From positions 1 through 41,832 of the forward strand of contig CANRIF010000010.1 in the NCBI GenBank assembly GCA_947630645.1: a stretch of DNA of 41,832 bases, written 5' to 3'. Origin of the DNA: an uncultured Oscillospiraceae bacterium. Lineage in GTDB: Bacteria; Bacillota; Clostridia; Oscillospirales; Oscillospiraceae. Each line of letters begins with the position of its first letter. The first letter of the stretch is position 1. The notes under the pieces were generated by a model. That model made no database searches, was not told the origin of the DNA, and saw only the letters and a program-made list of their open reading frames with translations. Both the position numbers and the translations under genes were made by a program. Below are positions 24,480 to 34,100 of the stretch, piece by piece.

Positions 24480-25340
24480 TTATCCTTCGCCGTCGCCGTC
24501 GTCCTTCCCGCCGGCAGCCCTGTTGGCCCACAGCTTCGCCGGGTCGTACCGATGGCCCAGCAGCACCACCGCCAGCGTGACCGTAGCGGCCAGGCACAGC
24601 ACCCCCGCCAGCAGCTGGCTCACCCGGATGCCCGTGTCCCCCAGGTACAGCGAGTCGGCCCGCAGCCCCTCGATCCACAGCCGGCCCAGGCCGTACCAGG
24701 CCAGGTAGATAAGGAAGTACTGCCCGTCGAATTTTTTCTTCACCTTTTTCGACAGGACGTGCATCCCCACGAACCCCGCCAGATTCCACAGGGACTCGTA
24801 CAAAAACGTGGGGTGGACGTACATGGTCTCGCCGTTCAGCGTCAGGCCCATGCGGCAGAAGATGTCCGTCTCGTAGCCGAAGGCCTCCCGGTTCATGAAG
24901 TTGCCCCACCGCCCGACGCACTGGCCGATGGGCAGGCCGAAGGCCGCGATGTCCAGCGCCGCCCGGGCCGATATGTGCTTGAAGCGGCACACGCATATCA
25001 CGCCGATGGCCGCGCCGATGACCCCGCCGTAGATGGCCAGTCCCCCCTCCCATATCTTGCACATATCCCAGAAGGAGGTGTAGTGGCCGTAAAATACCAC
25101 GTAATAGACCCGCGCGCCCACGATGGCCAGCGGCACCGCCACCAGCAGGTTATCCAGCAGGTCGTCCTGGGAAAAGCCGAACTGGCCGCACCGGCGTAGG
25201 CAGTAGGCCACCGCCAGCAGGAACCCGCAGGCGATGATCACGCCGTACCAGTAGAAGGTGTGGCCGAACAGGACGAAGCTGTTGGGCGGGCAGATGGACC
25301 AGTCCCCCAGCATGGGGAACGAGATGGACGCGGCGCTCAT
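24480..25340 (-). CDS. lgt: Prolipoprotein diacylglyceryl transferase Lgt
   Basis: Transfers diacylglycerol from phosphatidylglycerol to the lipobox cysteine, the step before LspA cleavage. The 286-residue product has seven hydrophobic segments, the Lgt signature GRWGNFMNREAFG (143-155), a conserved HPTFLYES (about 176-183) and GLGRLWIEGLRADSL near the end. The C-terminal tail (about 265-286) is charged and outside the conserved core. The start at 25340 overlaps the M16 gene stop by four bases (ATGA), with AGGAGG inside that gene. It sits downstream of the YmfF/YmfH pair and apart from lspA. Confidence 0.97.
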   Translation of the reverse strand: MSAASISFPMLGDWSICPPNSFVLFGHTFYWYGVIIACGFLLAVAYCLRRCGQFGFSQDDLLDNLLVAVPLAIVGARVYYVVFYGHYTSFWDMCKIWEGGLAIYGGVIGAAIGVICVCRFKHISARAALDIAAFGLPIGQCVGRWGNFMNREAFGYETDIFCRMGLTLNGETMYVHPTFLYESLWNLAGFVGMHVLSKKVKKKFDGQYFLIYLAWYGLGRLWIEGLRADSLYLGDTGIRVSQLLAGVLCLAATVTLAVVLLGHRYDPAKLWANRAAGGKDDGDGEG

Positions 25341-26602
25341 TTGTCCTCCTTTGGCCGGACCACGGCCAGGGCGGCCCGCGCCGGGACGATATGCTCCCGG
25401 ACCCAGGCGGTCACGTCCGCGGGGGCGATCTTGTCCAGCGCCGCCGGCACGTCCAGGGGGTCGAACCCGGCGAAATGGCCCTCCGCCAGAGTCTCCGTCA
25501 GCTCAAAAAAGTCGTCCAGCATCCGCACGAAGCCGCCGTAAAGCGCCTTCTTTTGCCGCTGGAAGAAGGCCGGGTCCATGTCCCGCTCCGCCGCCGCCAG
25601 CAGCGCCGCCAGCGCCGCCTCCGGGTCGGCGGACTCCCCCTCCAGCGTGATATGCCCCACGCCGGCGGCGTAAGCGGCCTCAAAGCGGAAGCTGTCGTTC
25701 AAAAGGCCCTTTTCATATAGGTCCAGATACGCCGGGGCGCTCCGGCCCCACAGGCAGCGCAGGGCCAACTCCGCCGTGAGCCGCGCCGTCAGCCCGTCGG
25801 GCCCCGTCCCGGCCGATCCCAGCTTGATCCCGGCGCAAAAAAGCGGCGCGGCCACGTCCATGGTCCGCTCTTCCCGCGTTTCTGCCGGCTCCAGGCCCGG
25901 GTCCTGGCCCCAGTCCCGCTCCGGCAGCGGGGCCTTCGCCCCCGGCAGCACCTCCAGGGCGATGCGCTCCACCGCCTCCGGGTCCACGTCCCCCGCCACG
26001 CACAGGACCATGTTGGCCGGGGCATAAAAGGCCTTATGGCAGGCGCAGAGCGTCTTATCCGTGATGTCCGCGATGGACGCGGCCGTGCCCAGCACGGAAC
26101 TCCCCAGGACCCCGTCCCCGTACAGCAGCCGCAGGCAGCGCAGGTAGCACGCCCAGGACGGGTCGTCCTCGTCCTCGGCGATCTCCTGGCCGATGATCCC
26201 CCGCTCCTTGGCCACCGTCTCCGGGGTGAAATAGGGGGTGGAGACGAATTGAAGCAGCGTGCGAAGGTTTTCCTCGAACCGGCCGGTGCAGGTGAAGTGA
26301 TAGCTGGTGACCGCCTCCGAGGTGTAGGCGTTGGCGCTGGCGCCCCGTGCGGAGAACTGATCGTCCGCGCTGCCGTAGGGCATATCGAACATCTTGTGTT
26401 CCAGGTAGTGCGCCACCCCCGCCGGGGTGTCGTGAGCCTCCCCGTCCAGGGAAAAGCGCCGGTCCGCCCCGCCGTAATTCGTCACAAAAGCCGCCCGGCA
26501 CTTGCGCCAGCCGGGCCGGGGCGCCACATATACCGCCAAGCCGTTGGGCAGCGCGGCCGTGCAGACCGCCATGCCCAGGCCGGGATAGTCAATCCTCTGC
26601 AT
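25337..26602 (-). CDS. M16-family zinc peptidase, YmfH-like (EF-P modification-associated)
   Basis: A 421-residue insulinase-family protein with an intact HxxEH zinc motif, HYLEH (65-69), in the usual N-terminal domain. It has the family's N-terminal LPNGLAVYVAPRPG and the middle PANMVLCVAGDVDPEAV block. The substrate-binding Arg-Tyr pair of M16 partners is not evident here, so it is the catalytic half of a heterodimer with the next-upstream gene. In Bacillus subtilis the pair (YmfF/YmfH) is linked to 5-aminopentanol modification of elongation factor P. The role here is by analogy; efp is not in the window. GGAGG precedes the start, which overlaps the partner gene by 14 bases. Confidence 0.87.
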   Translation of the reverse strand: MQRIDYPGLGMAVCTAALPNGLAVYVAPRPGWRKCRAAFVTNYGGADRRFSLDGEAHDTPAGVAHYLEHKMFDMPYGSADDQFSARGASANAYTSEAVTSYHFTCTGRFEENLRTLLQFVSTPYFTPETVAKERGIIGQEIAEDEDDPSWACYLRCLRLLYGDGVLGSSVLGTAASIADITDKTLCACHKAFYAPANMVLCVAGDVDPEAVERIALEVLPGAKAPLPERDWGQDPGLEPAETREERTMDVAAPLFCAGIKLGSAGTGPDGLTARLTAELALRCLWGRSAPAYLDLYEKGLLNDSFRFEAAYAAGVGHITLEGESADPEAALAALLAAAERDMDPAFFQRQKKALYGGFVRMLDDFFELTETLAEGHFAGFDPLDVPAALDKIAPADVTAWVREHIVPARAALAVVRPKEDK

Positions 26603-27878
26603 CTTCTTCCTCCCCGCCGTGCAGGAAATACACCGCGTCGCACGCGACGCCCGCCGCGGCCTTGGCCACGTCGGCGGCCGTCACGTCCTCGGCCAGGGCC
26701 GCCAGCTCCTCCGGGCCGTAATCCAGGCCCAGCAGGTCCTGCCCCAGCCAGAACTTCTCCAGCGCCGCCGCGTCGTCCGTCAGCGCCAGCATCCGGGTGG
26801 ACACCGCCGCGCGGGCCACGTTCATCTCTCCCTCGGTGATGTCCCCGTCCTTCACGGCCTGCAGCTGCCGGCCGATCTCCGCCAAGGCCTTCTCGTAGTC
26901 CGCCGGGTCGATGCCGCTGGACACGGTCATGATCCCCTTCATCAGGTCCAGCTCCGAATAGACGTAGTAGCACAGGCTCAGCCGCTCCCGCACATTGGCG
27001 GTGAGTTTGCTGGGCCAGACGCCGCCGAAGAGGGCGTCCATCACTCGCAGCGCCGCCATGTCCGGTTCCTCCATGGCCTCCCCCAGCCGGTAGCCCACGG
27101 CCAGCTTCCCCTGGCCCACGTCCAGCTCTTCGGTGAAGACCCGGGGCGCCTCCTCCACGGTGTTCATGCGGATGTCGGTGCCGATGTCGCCGTCCAGTTC
27201 CCCCCGGGGCAGGGCGGCCAGGGCATCCGTCATGGCCGACGCTACTGCCGCCGGGTCCGCCGCGCCGCAATAGAATATCTCGATGGGGGCGCTGGCCAGC
27301 AGGGCGCGGTAGTGGCGCGTCAGGGCCACATAGCCCACGCTCCGGGCCTCTTCCTCCGTCCCCAGCGCGTCCACGGCGTAGTCCTCCCCGGGACACATCA
27401 GCTCCACCAGGCGCAGCTGGGCGTACTCGGCCCGGTCGTTCATCCGGGCGCGGATGTCCTCTATGAGTTTCTGCTTCTCCCCCTCCACATAGCCGGGCAG
27501 CAGCAGCCCGCCCCGGGTGTTGGGGGCCAGCAGCATCTCGCCCAACAGGGAGGCGACGGCGCCCAGCTGGTCCTGGCCGAGCACCTCCACGAAGTCCGCC
27601 GTGAAGCCCACGCATTGCAACTCTCCCAGCTTGCGGACGGATGGCTCGATGCGCGCCCCGTACAGCCCGTCCAGCCGGGCCGCCAGCGCCGCCATATCCG
27701 GCGCGCTCACCGTGCCCCGGCGCAGCACACTGGGGATCAGGGCGTTCTGGCTGGCGGTCCCGGCGGTCAGCTGGGTCACCAGATGCAGGCTCAAAAGGCC
27801 GGTCCTGAACTTGTCTGTCCGCAGGCACGTCAAAAACACGCCCGGAAACAGTTCCTTTCGCGTCCTCTGCACGGCCAT
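26589..27878 (-). CDS. M16-family inactive partner, YmfF-like
   Basis: A 429-residue M16 family protein in which the HxxEH site is lost (the corresponding N-terminal stretch reads IPSVLRRGTVSAPDMAALAARLDGLYG). The C-terminal half retains the Arg/Tyr substrate-binding region as FGGVWPSKLTANVRERLSLCYYVYS. This split of catalytic and binding residues between two adjacent genes is the hallmark of M16B heterodimers. The start at 27878 has only a close AAGGGGG upstream, but no other start fits. It is the first gene of the operon driven by the promoter at 27908-27936, ahead of the YmfH-like gene and lgt. Confidence 0.85.
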   Translation of the reverse strand: MAVQRTRKELFPGVFLTCLRTDKFRTGLLSLHLVTQLTAGTASQNALIPSVLRRGTVSAPDMAALAARLDGLYGARIEPSVRKLGELQCVGFTADFVEVLGQDQLGAVASLLGEMLLAPNTRGGLLLPGYVEGEKQKLIEDIRARMNDRAEYAQLRLVELMCPGEDYAVDALGTEEEARSVGYVALTRHYRALLASAPIEIFYCGAADPAAVASAMTDALAALPRGELDGDIGTDIRMNTVEEAPRVFTEELDVGQGKLAVGYRLGEAMEEPDMAALRVMDALFGGVWPSKLTANVRERLSLCYYVYSELDLMKGIMTVSSGIDPADYEKALAEIGRQLQAVKDGDITEGEMNVARAAVSTRMLALTDDAAALEKFWLGQDLLGLDYGPEELAALAEDVTAADVAKAAAGVACDAVYFLHGGEEEDAED

Positions 27879-27907
27879 ACCCCCTTGCTTGCGGTCTTGT
27901 CAAGGCC

Positions 27908-27936
27908 ATTATAGCACACCGGGCTGCCCGTGGAAA
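27908..27936 (-). promoter_or_regulatory. Promoter for the ymfF-ymfH-lgt operon
   Basis: On the minus strand TTTCCA (27936-27931), a 17-base spacer and consensus TATAAT (27913-27908) lie 30 bases upstream of the first start codon. Confidence 0.6.
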
Positions 27937-27966
27937 TGAATAATCTAAAAATATTGCTGTATGTAT

Positions 27967-28101
27967 CTCTCCCCCAGTCAGCGCCAAAGGCGCTGACAGC
28001 CCCCTCGTCAGAGGGGGCCGGATTCCGGGGCTGGCAGAGAATATGCCTCCCTCTGACGAGGGAGGTGGCTCGGCCGCTAGGCCGAGACGGAGGGAGAGAA
28101 A
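27967..28101. repeat. Composite palindromic repeat (four hairpins), second subfamily
   Basis: Hairpins GTCAGCGCC/GGCGCTGAC (27977-27997), GCCCCCTC/GAGGGGGC (27999-28018), CCTCCCTC/GAGGGAGG (28046-28065) and CTCGGCC/GGCCGAG (28069-28086) are followed by GACGGAGGG. Its outer ends (TCTCTCCC at 27967 and GGGAGAGA near 28093) are inverted repeats with two mismatches in about 14 bases. It lies between the convergent-side ends of the YmfF operon promoter and the glucan synthase stop, with no gene in it. Confidence 0.8.
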
Positions 28102-28125
28102 CTTACGCGCCTCTCCCCCGGCGTC

Positions 28126-31100
28126 TCATGTGATGCTCACGCGGCCGTTTTTGACCCGGATGCGGCGGGAGCAGATCTCCGCCTCGTAGCCGTCCCAGCC
28201 GGCGGGCAGGTTGGGCCGCACGGTGAGCCGGCCGTTCTCCAGCCGGATGCCCAGCAGGTCCTCCAGCACCACCCGGAAATACCACCCGGCCGCCCCGGTG
28301 TACCAACTCCACAGCGCCTCGCCGTAGTGGTCCGCCCCGGCGGACACGTCCGCCGCCAGCACGTATGGCTCCGCGCCCCACACCGGGGCCGGATGGCGGC
28401 CGGGCAGCAGGTCCAGGAGCATCTGGCAGCCCAGGTCCACGGACCCCTCCCGCAGCAGCGCCGAGGCCAGCCACACCGCCCCGTGGGTGTATTGGCCGCC
28501 GTTTTCCCGGTAGCCCGGCCCCACGGCGCGGATATAGCCCGGGTCCCGGCCCCGGCCGTCGAAGGGCGGGTCGAACAGCTTCACCAGCCCGTGGGCCCGG
28601 TCGTACAGCCGCTCCACGCAGGACGCCAGCGCCGTCCGCACCCGCTGCTTATCCGCCGCGCCGCTGAAGGACGCCCAGCTCTGGGCCACAGAGTCGATGG
28701 CGCAGGCGGACGCTCCCGCCCCGCCCAGGGGCGCGCCGTCGTCCCACCAGCCCCGCAGATACCATGCGCCGTTCCAGCTGCGCTCCGACGCCTGGGCCAA
28801 TTGTTCCGCCGCCTGGTCATACCGCTCCCCGCCGGGGCGGTCCAGCCGCTTCAGCAGCGCGGCGAAGCGCCGGGCCACATGGATGAAGAACCAGGTCAGC
28901 CACTGGCTCTCGCCGCCCACCTTGTCCATGCCGTCGTTCCAGTCGCCGGAGCCGGTCCGCAGCAGCCCGTGAGGCCCGCATCCCCGCTCCAGCGCCAGGT
29001 CCAGCGCCCGGCGGGCGTGGTCCAGCACAGGGCTGCGCTCTTGCGTCAGCGCCGGGGCGAAATACCGCTCCCGCTCCCCCTTTGCCAGGGGCGCGCCCTC
29101 CAGCCAGGGGGCCGTCTCATCGGCGATGGCCGTGTCTCCGGTCTTTTCCACATACTCGCACAGCGCCCACGCCAGCCAGATAAGGTCGTCCGAGCAGCGG
29201 GTCCGCACGCCCTTCGGCCCGGCGGGGCCGTCGTGCCACCAGTGCAGCACGTCCCCCTCCTTGAACTGCCTCTCGCAGCAGGCCAGGATGTGCCGCCTGG
29301 CCCGGGCCGGGGCGATAAGAATCAGGTTCGTCACATCCTGCAGCTGGTCCCGGAAGCCCCAGGCCCCGCCGCTCTGGTACATACTGGCCCGGCCCATGAT
29401 GCGGCAACTCATGGCCTGATAGGCCGCCCAGCCGTTCATCATCCGGTCCAGGGCCGGCTCCGGCGTGCGGATATGCACCCGGCCCAGCACCGCCCGCCAG
29501 CCGTCCCGCACCCGGACCAGTTCCCGGGCGGCCCGGTCCGGGTCGGCCAGGGCCAGCAGGGTCTCGGCGCTCTCATAGCCGCAGACCAGCACGCTCACCC
29601 CGCCGCCCTTCCACATGGCCCCGAAGCAGGGCGCGAGGCCCGCCCCGGTGCGGCCGTCCATCCGGCCGGCGAGATAGGCCGCCCCGTCCCCGGTGAAGCC
29701 GGAGAACGGACGGCTGCACACGGCCCGGAACACCGCCTCCGGCCGGACCGCCCGGGGGTTGACCGCCGTGAGGCACCCGCCGTCGAAGCCGGTGATCACG
29801 CAGGGCGCGTCCGCGGCGCTGGCCGTCAGCGCCAGGGGCAGATACCAGCCGATATACGCCTGGTCCCCGCCCTCCACGATCATGATCCGCGCCCGGAAGC
29901 CGTTTGGCACGAAGGCGGTCAGGGCGCAGTCCTGCTGCTCCCACCGGTTCCAGCCGAAGCCGCTGGTCACCCGGCAGGGGCCGCCGGAGGCGAACAAGCT
30001 CCGCCGGCCCTGGGCGGTCACCAGCTCCAGGGCCTCCCCGCCGCCGGTGGCGAGCGGGTCGTTCATCCAGGGATCCACCGGCTGCTCCCGGGCGTTTTCC
30101 AGCCACATGAAGCCGGTGCCGCAGTCCGCCGCCAGGTAGCCGAAGCTGCCGTTGGTCAGCACGTTGCACCAGGCCCGGGGCGGCAGCGGCGGCGTGCAGT
30201 AGCGCACCGCGCCCCCCGTCAGGTACTCCACCTCCGGGGCATGGCGGCCGTCCCGCTCCGGCAGGGGCATAAGGCCGGGCAAAGACCCGGCCCGTCCGTC
30301 CCGGGCAATGTCCAGCCGCACCGCGGCCGCCGCCAGCTCCTCCCCGCCGGTGAACCACACGCCGCCCCGGACGCCCTCGAAGCCGGACAGGCCGTACTTT
30401 GCCAGATACCGGCGCAGTTCGTCGGTCCTGGGGTGCAGGTACTGGCCCTGCTCCCCGGCGTCGATCACCAGGTCCGCCGCCACGCCGCAGGCGGTGATAA
30501 GGGCGTGGCGCTTGATCATCCGCCTGGCCCCGTCCAGGTCCGCCCCGGCGTCCACATACACGATGGGCAGGTCCCCGGACAGGCCCTTCTTCCATAGCGC
30601 CTCCCGGGCAGACCCCGGCCGGGCCGCCACCCGGGGCGAACACACCGCCGCCGCCAGCTGGAAGGCCGCCCGCATCCCGCTCTCGCCCATGCCAAGCAGC
30701 GAGGCCATGGACCCGGCCATGTCGGCCTGGCCCCCGGTGAGGATGCGCCGGGCGCCCTCCTCCGCCTCCCGGCGGCTGGCGCCGCAGCAAAGGGCCAGCG
30801 CCGCGCACCCGCCCTCCGGCAGCACGGCCCGCACCGTGGCCGGTCCGTGCATCTGCCAGCCGCTGCCCTCCGCCAATGCCAGGTCCACCGTGGCGGCCAG
30901 GCACAGCCATGTCTCCGGCAGCTCGCCCCGCGCCAGCCGCCGGACCAGGATCGCGCCCCGCCGGGCCGTCACCTCCAGGCCCAGCCGCCAGAAGGCGGGG
31001 TGGGCCTCATGGTCCGCGGGCCGCGCCAGCACCGGCTCGAACCGGACGGTCAGCACACCGCCGCTGGGGCCGGTGATCCGCCGCAGCTCCCCCCGCTCGC

Positions 31101-34100
31101 CGCTGGCCACGGCCATGGACGCGGAGGCCACACGGCCGCCCTGGCGGGCGGTGAAGGTCAGCGCCCCGGCGGCGTAGCGCCAGGGGCGGAACGCCCCGTC
31201 CCGGCGGGAGGGCGTCAGGGCCGCGCCGTCCAGGGTCAGGGCGAACCCCTCCGGGCGGTACAGCAGCAGCCCGTCCGTCCGGGCCGCGCACCGGCCGTCG
31301 TCGCAGGCCAGGAGCGTATACACCCCGTTGGACATGGGGAACCAGGCGGGAGACGAGGGGACGTAGCCCTCCCCCTCCCACTGGAACGCCGGGCGGTCCG
31401 GGCGGCCCTCCGGCGGGCGGGAGATGGGGCTGCGGCTGCGGCGCAGCACCTCCCCGCCCAGGGGGACCCGCTCCGCCAGCAGCGGCCGGAACGCCCGCAT
31501 CTCCGGCCCGGCCATAAAATAGCGGCGCAGGGCCCCGCCGGTGAGACAGTTGGCCGCCGCCGCCACGCTCATGCCCAGGTGGTGGCTCATGAAGCAGGCC
31601 ACCACCTGGCCCCCCTTGCCCGTGCGGCCGGGGGTCATGTCCAGGGCCTCATAAAAGCCGTACTTGCCCCATAGCCCCATCCCCTTCAGCCGCCGCAGGT
31701 TCATCACCGCCGCCTTGGGGTGGACGCACAGGGCCAGAAAGCTGGCGTAGGGCGCCAGCACCAGCTCCCCGTCCATATCCCGGCGCAGGGCCAGCGCGCC
31801 CACGCCGTGGGCCTTGTAGCGGTAGTCCATGCCCGCGTCCAGGGAGAAAAAGGCGCTCTCCGAGCTGCCCCAGGGCGTGCCGGCCCGCTCCCCCCGCCGC
31901 CGCTGGGCGTAGAGGCAGAACCGGCCCGTCTCCCACAGCATAGAGCCGCCTATCATGGGCAGGAACAGCTCCGGCATCAGGTACTCGAACATGGACCCGG
32001 ACCAGCTGGCCAGGCCCCGCCAGCCGTCCAGGGCCAGCCGCGCCCGGCTCAACGCCTGCCAGTGGCGCACTGGGACCTCCCCTCTCGCGCAGGCCACGAA
32101 GCTGGTCAGCCGGGCCTCCGACGCCATCAGGTCGTAGTGCCCGGGGGAGGGCTGGCCCACCGCCGGGTCCAGGCCGATGCGGAAAAGCCGCTTTTTCTCG
32201 TCGTACAGCGCCGCGAGGTCGATCCCATCCGCCAGCGCCATGGCCCGGTCCGCCAGGTCCGGGTGGCCGTGGGCGGCCATGCCCCCGGCCAGGCAGATAA
32301 GACAGGCGCACAGGTTGCCGCTGTCCACCGTGGACACATAGGCCGGCTGGAGCGGCGCGCAGGTGCGGGTGTCGTACCAGTTGTATAGATGCCCCCGCCA
32401 CTTGTCCAGCGCCTCCGCCGTGGCCAGCAGGCGGCGGATGAACTCCGCCGCGTCCCCGTCGGATATGATCTCCATCTCCAGCGCCGCCAGCGCCGACACC
32501 AGCGCCAGGCCGATGTTGGTGGGCGAGGTCCGGTGGGCCGCGCCCTTGGGCGGCTGCACCTGCACGTTGTCCGGAGGCAGCCAGTGGTCGGCCCGGCCGC
32601 ACTGGTCGGCAAAGTAGCGCCACATGGCCGCCGCGCTCTTGCGGAGAAAGGCCCGGTCGCCGTCGGTCATGTCGTTTTTCGGCGTCTGCTCCATGCCCGC
32701 CAGATAGGCGAAAAAGGGCGCGAACGCCCACACCACGCCGGTGGCCTTCCCCGCCGGCCCGGGGGCCAGCAGCACCAGCGCCAGTCCCAACGCCACCGAC
32801 GCCCACATGGCCGCCGGCCGGTCCCGGCCCCGGTCCGCCTGGGACGCGGGGACCCACTGGAGCATCCGCTTGTGGCTGACGCCCATCCGCCACAGGGCCG
32901 TGACGGCGGCGCTGGCGCAGGTATAGCCCTCCCAGACCAGGAAGATCAGCCGGGCGAACAGCCGGGTCAGGGACCCGCCCAGGCCCCGAAGCACCCCGCT
33001 CCGGCACCGCACCCGCACGTCGCTGGCCCGCACGAACAGCCCCGCGAAGGCGTCGTGGACCGCGTCCGCCCCCAGGCACACCAGCGCCGCCGCCCCGGCC
33101 CAGCGCCCCGCCGGGGCACAGAACGCCCACACCAGCGCGGTCAGCGCCGCCGGGGCCACCAGGCTTCGCTGCACGCTGTCAAGCAGCCGGAACCGCTCGA
33201 TGGGCGCCATGTCCCGCCCCCGGCCGAAGAGCCAGGGCAGGTTCTGCCAGTCCCCCCGGGTCCAGCGGTGCAGCCGCCGGAACCAGGCGGCCGCCGTCAC
33301 CGGCGCGCCGTCCGTCAGCTCCACGTCGCCCACATAGGCGCCCCGCAGATAGGCCCCCTCCAGGGCGTCGTGGCTGAGGACGGCGTTTTCCGGGAACCGG
33401 TCCTCCAGGCAGTCGAGATACGCCTCGGCGTCCACCACGCCCTTCCCGGCAAAGCCGCCCCGGTCGAACAGGTCCGTGTACAGTTCCCCCGTGGGCGCGC
33501 CGTAGGGGTCCGTACCCCCCTGGCCGGCCCAGATGCGGGCGAAATCGGTGGCCATGGCCCGGTCCAACTCCACCGCCATCCGGGGGTGCAGCACCCCATG
33601 GCCCCGCACCACCGCGCCGCCCTCCACCACCGGGGCGTGCAGCGGGTGCATGGCCGTGCCGATCAGGGACCGGGCAGTCCCCGGCGCCAGGCGGGTGTCC
33701 GCGTCCAGGCACAGGATATACCTGGCCCGCAGCCCGGCCGGGTCCCCCGCCAGGCACTTGAGGCAGTTGGGCCGGCCCCGGACGCAGCGGGCCAGTTCCA
33801 ATATGGCGCCCCGTTTCCGCTCCCAGGGGGCGTACACGCCGTCGGCGGCGTTCCAGGCCGGGTCCCGGCTGATGAGATAGAACCCGCCGCCGTATTTTTC
33901 ATTCAGCCCGTCGATCACCGCCCGGGCCGCGTCCAGCCGCTCCGACCCGGCGGGCGGGAAGGCGTCGCCGTCCGGCAGATCCGCCAGCAGCGCGAAAATA
34001 AGCTGGTCCCCGCAGTCCCGGCTGGCCAGCTTGTACTCCTCCAGCCGCCGGGCCAGCCGCGGGCCGGCCTCGTCGTCCGCCAGCAGCGCCGACACGGCGC

